NCBI GenBank assembly: GCA_002369515.1
Contig: DFFM01000056.1
Location: 1-16,946 of the forward strand
DNA: 16,946 nucleotides
DNA from: Prevotella sp. UBA3776
GTDB lineage: Bacteria; Bacteroidota; Bacteroidia; Bacteroidales; Bacteroidaceae
Direction: 5' to 3'
Shown one piece after another: positions 6,501-11,617 of the stretch. Under the pieces are notes generated by a model. The model worked only from the letters and a program-made list of their open reading frames with translations. It was not told the origin of the DNA and made no database searches. Numbering within the stretch: position 1 is the first letter of the stretch; the number at the start of each line of letters is the position of its first letter. The translations under genes and the position numbers were made by a program.

Positions 6501-7506
6501 CGAGCCTGTGGATGGCATATTTGGTGCTCAGCGGGGTGCCTATGCTCAGGTTGCTTTTGTTGTAGGTCACCACGAGTGCTTGTCGCGAAAGGTCGAAATA
6601 GAGGTTCTCTATGTGGTTGCTCAGCAGCCCGTCGGTGTTGGGGGGCGCTTGCCTCAGGTTGACAGGCGCGCTGTAGTTGCCCTGATCGAATGCGTAGAGT
6701 CCATAGTTGGTGGTGGCAATGTAGGTCTGTCCCGTAGGCGCGACCACGATGGCCTTCACGTGGTGGACGTTGCCTATGTTGTTCCATTGTTGCGTCTTGC
6801 CATCGAGACAGAACAGTTTGTTCTCTGCCGCCAGCCACAGGTTGCCGGTCTGGTCGCTCACAATGATGGTGTGGTGGTTGCGGAGTGGAAGTGGAGTAGG
6901 TGCAATGAGCTTGGGCGCAGGAGCTCCGATGGAAAAGGCGTAGATGTGGTTGGAGGTAGCCACGAGCATTTCCCGATGGTTTGTGTGGAAGGACACGACG
7001 TTGCCGCTGTTTTGGGGCAGCTTGAACATGCGGCTCTTTTTGTTCTTGAAATTGTACAGAAAAACATCCTTCCCGTTGCTGGTCCACAGACGGCCCAGGG
7101 TGTCGATGGTGGTGAGTTGTTCGCGGCAATGGGCCAATCCGATGGTTCTGAAGTAGGTGGCCATGTCGCTGATGGTGTGGTTTCGGCGTGGGTCGTAGAT
7201 GAACCATTGGTCGGTGTTGCTGAGCAGCCACAGGCGGTTGAGATTGTCCTGGCGGATGTCTTCGATGGTTTCGTTGAGAGCCTCGTTGCGCACGTAGTTG
7301 AATGCGAAATTGCTTTGCAGCTGCGCTATGGTGGTCAGACCGTTGGAGGTGCCGGCCCATACCACTCCGTCGGCGTCGCGGAAGATGCAATGGACAGTGT
7401 GCCCGCGCGTGTCGATATGTTCGAAATGCAATCCTGCTGCTGCATGTGAACTCAACATGCAGAGTAGGAAAAGGAATGACATGAACGTATGTTTGATGTT
7501 AATCAT
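3505..7506 (-). CDS. Hybrid two-component system (HTCS) sensor kinase / response regulator / AraC-type activator
   Basis: 1333 residues in one chain. A signal peptide (about 1-25, MINIKHTFMSFLFLLCML...) leads into a periplasmic sensor of Reg_prop beta-propeller repeats (WAGTSNGL, LWLAAENKL, FWAGSEDGGLF, IWCTTNQGLVRI, LVAGTNRGF), then a Y_Y_Y domain near 676-759. A single membrane span lies near 764-784. The HisKA box FFTNVSHDLRTPL has phospho-acceptor H821. The HATPase has its N-box near 935, DTGKGIS near 970 and GIGLNIV near 1002. The receiver (VLLADDNAD, phospho-acceptor D1125 in VVSDIMMPG, YITKPF) follows an Ala/Thr-rich linker. An AraC helix-turn-helix (about 1232-1326) ends the protein. 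HTCSs usually sense oligosaccharides and activate polysaccharide-utilisation loci, but no SusC/SusD or glycoside hydrolase gene is in this window. The start is the ATG at 7506; an in-frame TTG three codons upstream is less likely. All key phosphorelay residues are present. Confidence 0.95.
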   Translation of the reverse strand: MINIKHTFMSFLFLLCMLSSHAAAGLHFEHIDTRGHTVHCIFRDADGVVWAGTSNGLTTIAQLQSNFAFNYVRNEALNETIEDIRQDNLNRLWLLSNTDQWFIYDPRRNHTISDMATYFRTIGLAHCREQLTTIDTLGRLWTSNGKDVFLYNFKNKKSRMFKLPQNSGNVVSFHTNHREMLVATSNHIYAFSIGAPAPKLIAPTPLPLRNHHTIIVSDQTGNLWLAAENKLFCLDGKTQQWNNIGNVHHVKAIVVAPTGQTYIATTNYGLYAFDQGNYSAPVNLRQAPPNTDGLLSNHIENLYFDLSRQALVVTYNKSNLSIGTPLSTKYAIHRLATAANQFQPEDIISFAAPADGRSFWAGSEDGGLFRVEATDNYPVVENNYRGHTISSLFTDNRNQLWTGIYAEGLRSPDGRMLLQGESPYAMVQPIPGGRIFVTLLGKGIVAIDPQTGRTDAIETDNPWIQDIATTNGHVFAVTNSYIYSIDAATLATKRTALSVFGSANRLAEGHRDLMADRRGWLWAVSNVNHSPLYIYDTRTGKTHTLSEMEKYIIYSICNDHSDNIWCTTNQGLVRITTDGKKFAYSRYMFNIRRDFNYNARALFALPDGRLVAGTNRGFISFNPSQLTESTQTTPPKPPIITLLRINSELQVPPQQGLENSHKGISGIDGDIIYTRQLDLSYDENNFLVECRPRGFMTEMAYQYYYQLKGFSDAWTPLNNYMLTLSNLPPGKYDLYLRTSPVSDETASVFHMLHINIRPPFWLSPWGIALWTFLAAIALLGLYLYARNRQKFLRQILEIEQQKKQEEKLNEMKTRFFTNVSHDLRTPLTLVIAPTDELIKRFSKEPPTDNTLFMLNTVKRNADRLLTLVNQILDVRKRSWGKETLYMQPTNVSQLLNEQATQFSSVAQQRAIRLNISLPEQPITIVTDKEKLTKIVNNLVSNSFKFTPDGGTIDIIGDICPSEEGSKFTLTIADTGKGISAKDLPHIFERYYYSRQLHSSHESSGIGLNIVKEYTELMGGTISVGNNRPSGTRFTIELPCNEAAAMPETSAPTSTTQATATAATTAADSAPSERPTVLLADDNADLLNFMVTSLANDFNLRTATNGEEALQQLNNENANIDVVVSDIMMPGTDGLELTRRIKQNVNLSHIPVILLTAKALEDDQLEGLQMGANDYITKPFNVEILRLRIKAWMQRRQVARDQFSKQPAIEPEKLTITTLDQQLLEQAVSTVSQHMSDPDFNVDQLASLLGIHRTGLNRKLQFITGLTPLLFIRSLRMKRARQIMEDDPVLPVSQVAYQVGINNPKTFARYFQEEFGMKPSTFIRELQDGKQPTP

Positions 7507-7563
7507 AGAATGCAAAGTCTGTGTTTAGGGTGCGGCTAAGCCTGGTGTGGGATGTTGTTGGCG

Positions 7564-7595
7564 CAAAAGTAGTAAAAATTTTTCAAAGTAGCAAA
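7564..7595 (-). promoter_or_regulatory. Promoter of the HTCS gene
   Basis: On the minus strand TTTG (7592-7595) and TACTTTTG (7564-7571) are 20 bases apart, an essentially ideal Bacteroidetes promoter. Transcription should begin near 7557, about 50 bases before the ATG at 7506. Confidence 0.75.
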
Positions 7596-7626
7596 CGCTT
7601 TTAAACTTTTCTTTGCAGTGTCCAAG

Positions 7627-7650
7627 TAGGAGGTGACGTAGGAGGTGACG
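7627..7650 (+). repeat. Tandem 12-base direct repeat
   Basis: TAGGAGGTGACG occurs twice head to tail (7627-7638 and 7639-7650). The second copy forms the left end of the 25-bp inverted repeat, so the sequence appears partly duplicated. Confidence 0.8.
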
Positions 7651-7700
7651 TGTCTCACGTCACAATCCATGAATATGTGACGTGAGACACGTCACCTCCT
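7640..7700. repeat. Perfect 25-bp nested inverted repeat
   Basis: Bases 7640-7664 and 7676-7700 are exact reverse complements separated by 11 bases (ATCCATGAATA). Each arm contains a smaller palindrome: GTGACGTG-TCT-CACGTCAC (7645-7663) and GTGACGTG-AGA-CACGTCAC (7677-7695). It can fold as one long hairpin or as two short ones. It lies 45 bases upstream of the HTCS -33 box. No T run follows on either strand, so it is not a standard terminator. Confidence 0.85.
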
Positions 7701-7765
7701 GCTGCAAAGCAGACGAATTGCTTCTATATAAAAGATGTAAGGGCGTGGATGTACGCTTGTGAAAA

Positions 7766-7837
7766 GGTGCGAGGGTACGCGCATGCTTTTGGTAATGGAA
7801 TTTCCATTGGCAAAGCATGCTGGCGTACCCCCGCACC
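7766..7837 (-). terminator. Long hairpin, possible terminator of the hemerythrin-LuxR gene
   Basis: GGTGCG (7766-7771), GGGTACGC, GCATGCTTT and AATGGAA pair in order with the complementary blocks up to 7837. The pairing is broken by one mismatch, a 2-base bulge and a small internal loop. Read on the minus strand, the hairpin starts 31 bases after the stop of the hemerythrin-LuxR gene and is followed by only four T, so terminator activity is uncertain. The stem itself is clear. Confidence 0.5.
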
Positions 7838-7868
7838 CTTCTGTTCTGTTGTGGCTCCGCTCAAATGA

Positions 7869-8822
7869 CTACAGCTTCACGCTCGAGATGTCCACCAGAT
7901 TGTTGACGATGGCGTAGATGGTGAGGCCAGCGGGCGAATGTATCTGCAGTTTGCGGGCTATGTTTCTGCGGTGTGTGATGACGGTGTTGATGCTGATGCA
8001 CAGGTGGTCGGCGATCTCCTTGTTGGTCATGCCCTGCACCAGGCTTACTATGACATCCTTTTCGCGGTCGCTCAGCATTTCGTTGTTCGTGTTCTGGCTG
8101 ATCATCTTCGAAATCTTCACCGACACGTCGTTCTGTTTCATTTTTCGTTCCAGTCGGCGTATGGCCGGAATGAAGATCTCGTCCTCCACCGATGCGTGGT
8201 GTGAAAGCCATTCTTCGTTGTTGTAGATGTCGTAGAGGGTGGCCGTAAGTTGGTTGTTGCGCAAACCGTCGCTTGGCAGGTATTTAATGATGATGTTTTT
8301 CAGCTCGCGCACCTTCTGGTCGGTCTGACTGTGGTGTTTTGAGAAGGTTTCTATGTCGTAGTCGGCATTCACTTGGTTGTTCAACAGACTGTCCACGTAG
8401 GGGAACACCATCTTTTCCTCGTATTTCATGTGGACGCGAATCTCGTGGGCGTACTCGTCGTAAAGGCGCAGAATCAGTCGTGCCAGATTGTCGTTCTCGT
8501 CGAGTGCCTCCACCAGCTCCTTGCGTATGAATGGCAACTGGAAGTCCAAATAATACTCGTGGCTTGCCTTCAGATAGTGGATGAGGGTGGGGATGGAAAG
8601 TCGGTCGTTCTCGTCAAGGTCTTTGTGACCGTTGATGGAGAAGTTCACCACGACCAGAAAGGTGTATGTGTCAACGTTCTGCTCTTCGCACACCTCGCGC
8701 ACGGTTTTGTCGCCGAACCCCAGGTTGATGCCAAAGCGGCCCAAACTTTGCAGTATGTTGTAATTGTCGGCAATAAGCGAAATCATCTTATCGTCAGCTT
8801 CGTACATTTTCTGATTTTTCAT
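7869..8822 (-). CDS. RIC/YtfE-like hemerythrin domain fused to a LuxR-type helix-turn-helix regulator
   Basis: 317 residues, cytoplasmic, no membrane segment. Residues about 12-55 resemble the ScdA_N/DUF542 domain of iron-cluster repair proteins, but GFGDKT stands where RIC proteins carry the CCGG cysteines. Residues about 75-215 form a hemerythrin-like four-helix bundle. H88, H131xxxE135, H164 and H199xxxE203 match the order and spacing of the di-iron ligands known in E. coli YtfE (H84, H129, E133, H160, H204, E208). The C-terminus (about 248-312, LSDREKDVIVSLVQGMTNKEIADHL...) is a complete LuxR/GerE DNA-binding domain. The likely role is a transcription factor whose DNA binding responds to oxygen, nitric oxide or iron state; the signal is inference. 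It is divergent from another LuxR-type gene with a near-paralogous DNA-binding domain. The start is the ATG at 8822, with a promoter just upstream. Confidence 0.88.
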   Translation of the reverse strand: MKNQKMYEADDKMISLIADNYNILQSLGRFGINLGFGDKTVREVCEEQNVDTYTFLVVVNFSINGHKDLDENDRLSIPTLIHYLKASHEYYLDFQLPFIRKELVEALDENDNLARLILRLYDEYAHEIRVHMKYEEKMVFPYVDSLLNNQVNADYDIETFSKHHSQTDQKVRELKNIIIKYLPSDGLRNNQLTATLYDIYNNEEWLSHHASVEDEIFIPAIRRLERKMKQNDVSVKISKMISQNTNNEMLSDREKDVIVSLVQGMTNKEIADHLCISINTVITHRRNIARKLQIHSPAGLTIYAIVNNLVDISSVKL

Positions 8823-8965
8823 CTTCTTCGCTACCTATTATTTATTATGTGTGCAAAAGTATGAATTTTTTAGCAAAAAAACAATCCCAAAATATAGGTA
8901 TTTTTTTGTTTTTCATTTTGTTTTTCGCTCACTTATTTGTACCTTTGCAGACAAAGAGGATAATC
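8823..8965. promoter_or_regulatory. Shared divergent promoter region of the two LuxR-type regulators
   Basis: Minus-strand promoter: TTG (complement of 8882-8884) and TACTTTTG (complement of 8854-8861), 20 bases apart. Plus-strand promoter: TTTG (8917-8920) and TACCTTTG (8940-8947), 19 bases apart. The two -33 boxes are only about 32 bases apart. TACCTAT (8832-8838) and ATAGGTA (8894-8900) form an inverted pair, one in the predicted leader of the minus-strand gene and one between the promoters. TTTTGTTTTTC is repeated at 8904-8914 and 8916-8926. These are candidate binding sites for either regulator. Confidence 0.65.
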
Positions 8966-9562
8966 ATGATGCAAGGAAGACCCAAAATAGCTGTCGTTGA
9001 CCCCAATACGCTAGCCGCCTTGGGGATGAAGAACATTCTGCTCAACGTGATGCCCATCGCCACGGTGGACATTTTCGGCTCGTTTGCTGAATTGCAGGCC
9101 ATCGAACTCGACGAGTATTTCCACTATTTCGTGGCCATGAACATCGTGGTGGAGAACAGGCAGTTTTTTTCTGAACATCGTAACAAGACCATTGTTCTCA
9201 CACTCTCGCTCGATGCCGGTTCGCAGCTCAGCGAGTTCCACAGCCTCTGCATCAACGTTTCTGAAGAAACGCTTGTTAGGAGCATTCTCATGATGGAGCA
9301 GCACGCCCACAGCGGCGGCAAAAACCTTCCTCCAATGCCGCGTGTGTTGCAGGAAAAGGTGCTCACCGACCGTGAAATAGAGGTGATGGCTCTCATCGTG
9401 CAGGGGCTCATCAACAAGGAGATTGCCGACAAACTCAACATCGGCTTGTCCACCGTCATCACCCACCGCAAGAACATCATGGACAAGCTGGGCATGAAGT
9501 CTGTGTCAGCACTTACCATCTATGCCGTCATGCACGGTTACGTGGATATAAACAAAATATAG
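8966..9562 (+). CDS. LuxR-type regulator with degenerate receiver-like N-terminal domain
   Basis: 198 residues. The N-terminal ~120 residues begin PKIAVVDPNTLAALGM like a receiver domain, but only one aspartate of the usual acidic pocket remains (VVDPN). No phospho-acceptor Asp is found where it is expected (HYFVAMNIVVENRQ), so phosphorylation is unlikely. The C-terminal LTDREIEVMALIVQGLINKEIADKLNIGLSTVITHRKNIMDKLG is a full LuxR/GerE helix-turn-helix. It is closely similar to the one in the divergent hemerythrin fusion, down to the shared LTIYA segment after it. The start is placed at ATG 8966 (or the adjacent ATG at 8969) because the -7 box at 8940-8947 puts transcription start near 8954, after the upstream ATG at 8849. 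No strong terminator follows. Confidence 0.85.
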   Translation: MMQGRPKIAVVDPNTLAALGMKNILLNVMPIATVDIFGSFAELQAIELDEYFHYFVAMNIVVENRQFFSEHRNKTIVLTLSLDAGSQLSEFHSLCINVSEETLVRSILMMEQHAHSGGKNLPPMPRVLQEKVLTDREIEVMALIVQGLINKEIADKLNIGLSTVITHRKNIMDKLGMKSVSALTIYAVMHGYVDINKI

Positions 9563-9861
9563 TTTTTTTTCTTCGGTGTTTCTTTTTGCTGAAGCGGAAC
9601 TGCTAATGTTTCCCTATTATTATACGCATAGGGCTTCCTTGACTTGCCGAGTCTTATCTTAAGGCTGAAATGCCATTTTCAATTCAGGCTGTGAAGTTAA
9701 CGGACATTAGTACTCCATTAGAAGGGTATTGTCCGCTAACTCCCAGAAAGCGGAGCTTTCGAAACTTGGGATAATAAGATAAAAAAATATCCCCTTGGTA
9801 GCTCTGTGGCGAGTACCAAGGGGAATGTCTTCAATAGCTGAAGAATAGGGATTGTTGTTGA
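9563..9861. other. Spacer between convergent genes with hairpins
   Basis: No gene is seen. GTTAACGGACA (9696-9706) and TGTCCGCTAAC (9730-9740) form an inverted repeat with one mismatch and a 23-base loop. GAAAGC-GGA-GCTTTC (9746-9760) is a short hairpin. The strong terminator at 9791-9823 closes the minus-strand operon. Confidence 0.5.
9780..9823 (-). terminator. Intrinsic terminator of the decarboxylase operon
   Basis: CCCCTTGGTA (9791-9800) pairs perfectly with TACCAAGGGG (9814-9823) around a 13-base loop. On the minus strand the stem is followed by ATATTTTTTT (complement of 9780-9790). It lies about 40 bases after the stop of the beta-subunit gene. Confidence 0.88.
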
Positions 9862-11019
9862 CTAACTGAGGAACCCGAGCAGGGCGCCTGCTGCCACTGC
9901 CGAACCGATGACACCTGCAACGTTGGGGCCCATGGCATGCATGAGCAGGAAGTTGTGGCGGTCGTACTCCAAACCGAGGTTGTTGGAGATGCGGGCACTC
10001 ATGGGCACGGCACTCACACCGGCATTGCCGATGAGCGGGTTGATCTTCTTGTCGCCCGGCAGGAACAGGTTCATCAGCTTGACAAACAGAATGCCACTGG
10101 CCGAGGCTAAAATGAAGGCGCAGGCTCCGATGAAGAAGATGAAGATGGTGTTCATGGTGAGGAACTCGCTAGCCTGAGTGGAGCAGCCCACGGTGAGACC
10201 GAGCAGCATCACCACGATGTCGTTCAGAGCCGCTCCGGCAGTCTTGGCCAGGCGGGTGGTCTTGCCAGACTCCTTCAGCAGGTTGCCGAAGAAAAGCATG
10301 CCCAACAGGGGCAGACCTGAGGGAACAATGAACGTGGTGAGCAGCAGTCCGATGATGGGGAAGAGGATTCGCTCGGTTTGGCTGACGTGGCGCACGGGCT
10401 TCATGCGGATGACACGCTCCTTCTTGGTGGTGAGCATGCGCATGAGCACGGGTTGGATGACGGGTACCAGAGCCATGTAGCTGTAGGCACAAACGGCGAT
10501 GGCTCCCATCAGATTGGGCGCAGTCTTCGACGAAAGGAAGATGGCTGTGGGGCCGTCGGCACCACCGATGATGGCGATACCGGCTGCCTGGTTGGGCTCA
10601 AAGCCAAGGGCAAGGGCGGTCATGTAGGCTCCGAAAATACCAAACTGGGCGGCTGCTCCGATGAGCACCAGTTTGGGGTTGGCTATGAGGGCCGAAAAGT
10701 CGGTCATGGCTCCGATGCCGAGGAAGACGAGTGGGGGATACCAACCCTGCCGCACACCCTGATAGAAGATGTTGAGCACGGAGTTGTCCTCGTAGAGGCC
10801 TATTTCCAAGCCAGCATCGGCGCGGAAGGGAATGTTGCCCAAGATGATGCCCAATCCGATGGGGACGAGCAACAGGGGCTCGAAGTCTTTCTTGATGGCG
10901 AGCCAGATGAAAAGCGCTCCCACCAGTATCATGATGAGGTTTCCCGCCGTGGCATTGGCAAAACCAGTGTAGGTGAGAAACTCATTGAAGTTGCTGACAA
11001 GAAATTCTGTAAAACTCAT
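9862..11019 (-). CDS. oadB: Sodium-ion-translocating decarboxylase, beta subunit (OadB/MmdB family)
   Basis: 385 residues of polytopic inner-membrane protein. This subunit decarboxylates the carboxybiotin carried by the biotin subunit and couples it to Na+ export. Hallmarks are GGADGPTAIF (152-161, containing the essential family aspartate, here D155), GNAGVSAVPMSAR, and the C-terminal GPNVAGVIGSAVAAGALLGF. Given methylmalonyl-CoA mutase nearby, methylmalonyl-CoA is the likeliest substrate of the complex, with oxaloacetate or glutaconyl-CoA as alternatives that the beta subunit cannot distinguish. The start is the ATG at 11019 (MSFTEF...); an in-frame TTG at 11028 is less likely. It is the last gene of the minus-strand set, 82 bases after the biotin carrier gene. 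The symbol denotes the family, not a proven substrate. Confidence 0.92.
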   Translation of the reverse strand: MSFTEFLVSNFNEFLTYTGFANATAGNLIMILVGALFIWLAIKKDFEPLLLVPIGLGIILGNIPFRADAGLEIGLYEDNSVLNIFYQGVRQGWYPPLVFLGIGAMTDFSALIANPKLVLIGAAAQFGIFGAYMTALALGFEPNQAAGIAIIGGADGPTAIFLSSKTAPNLMGAIAVCAYSYMALVPVIQPVLMRMLTTKKERVIRMKPVRHVSQTERILFPIIGLLLTTFIVPSGLPLLGMLFFGNLLKESGKTTRLAKTAGAALNDIVVMLLGLTVGCSTQASEFLTMNTIFIFFIGACAFILASASGILFVKLMNLFLPGDKKINPLIGNAGVSAVPMSARISNNLGLEYDRHNFLLMHAMGPNVAGVIGSAVAAGALLGFLS

Positions 11020-11101
11020 AATGAACAATTCATATTATTAAATGCTTGATTCATAGTGGACATTTCATCATTCAAGATAACTCAAATCATCAGTGTCCAG
11101 T

Positions 11102-11557
11102 TCATTCGATGGTGACGAGAGTGGCTCCCTCCATGACGGTTTCACCCTGGTTTACCAGCACCGAAGTGATGGTGCCAGAGGCTTCGGCTTCGATGTTGTT
11201 CTGCATCTTCATGGCCTCGAGCACAATGACGGTCTCGCCTTCCTTCACGGTGTCGCCCACCTTCACCTTCACTTCGGTGATGGTGCCGGGAAGCGGAGCC
11301 TGCACCTTACGACCGGCACCGGCCTGTGGAGCTGCCTTTGCGGCAGGGGCGGCAGCTGCAGGAGCGGCAGCTGTGGGTGAGGCTGGGCGCTCCACACGCT
11401 GCACCTTGGGTGCTTTGTGGGTGGCCTTGACGGGCTCTTTCAATTCCACTTCGAAGGGAATGCCATTGACTGTTACGTGGGCAACGTTGCCTTCTACTTC
11501 TTCTATCTCGACATCGTAATCGACGCCTTTCACTTTATATTGATATTTGTTTGCCAT
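11102..11557 (-). CDS. Biotin carboxyl carrier subunit of the membrane decarboxylase
   Basis: 151 residues. The N-terminal ~50 residues form a small domain (MANKYQYKVKGVDYDVEI...), followed by an Ala/Pro-rich flexible linker (about 58-80). The C-terminal biotinyl domain has the EAMKM signature with biotin acceptor K117, 34 residues from the C-terminus as is usual. It shuttles the carboxyl group from the carboxyltransferase subunit to OadB. Similar proteins serve as methylmalonyl-CoA decarboxylase gamma chain or as acyl-CoA carboxylase carrier. The setting between the gamma-like and beta subunits favours the decarboxylase. The gaps are 60 bases to the upstream gene and 82 to the downstream gene. 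Confidence 0.9.
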   Translation of the reverse strand: MANKYQYKVKGVDYDVEIEEVEGNVAHVTVNGIPFEVELKEPVKATHKAPKVQRVERPASPTAAAPAAAAPAAKAAPQAGAGRKVQAPLPGTITEVKVKVGDTVKEGETVIVLEAMKMQNNIEAEASGTITSVLVNQGETVMEGATLVTIE

Positions 11558-11617
11558 TATAGTAAATTCTTATTCTGTTCTTTAATTGTTTTCGTTTTAA
11601 TACTATTCCATCTCTAC

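Larger units (their letters stand above)
7516..7868. other. Regulatory/repeat spacer between the HTCS and hemerythrin-LuxR genes
   Basis: No gene is seen. The spacer holds the HTCS promoter, a tandem 12-base repeat, a perfect 25-bp nested inverted repeat and a 72-base imperfect hairpin, each listed separately. CTTTGCAG (7611-7618) and CTGCAAAG (7702-7709) form a further 8-bp inverted pair enclosing the 25-bp palindrome. Confidence 0.6.

Noticed and set aside
7507..7515. Three-codon upstream TTG start for the HTCS
   Set aside because: The ATG at 7506 starts a normal signal peptide, and TTG starts are rare in this phylum.
8849..8965. N-terminal extension (MCKSMNFLAKKQ...) of the plus-strand LuxR-type gene
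   Set aside because: The extension overlaps both promoters; the predicted transcription start is near 8954, so translation must begin at 8966 or 8969.
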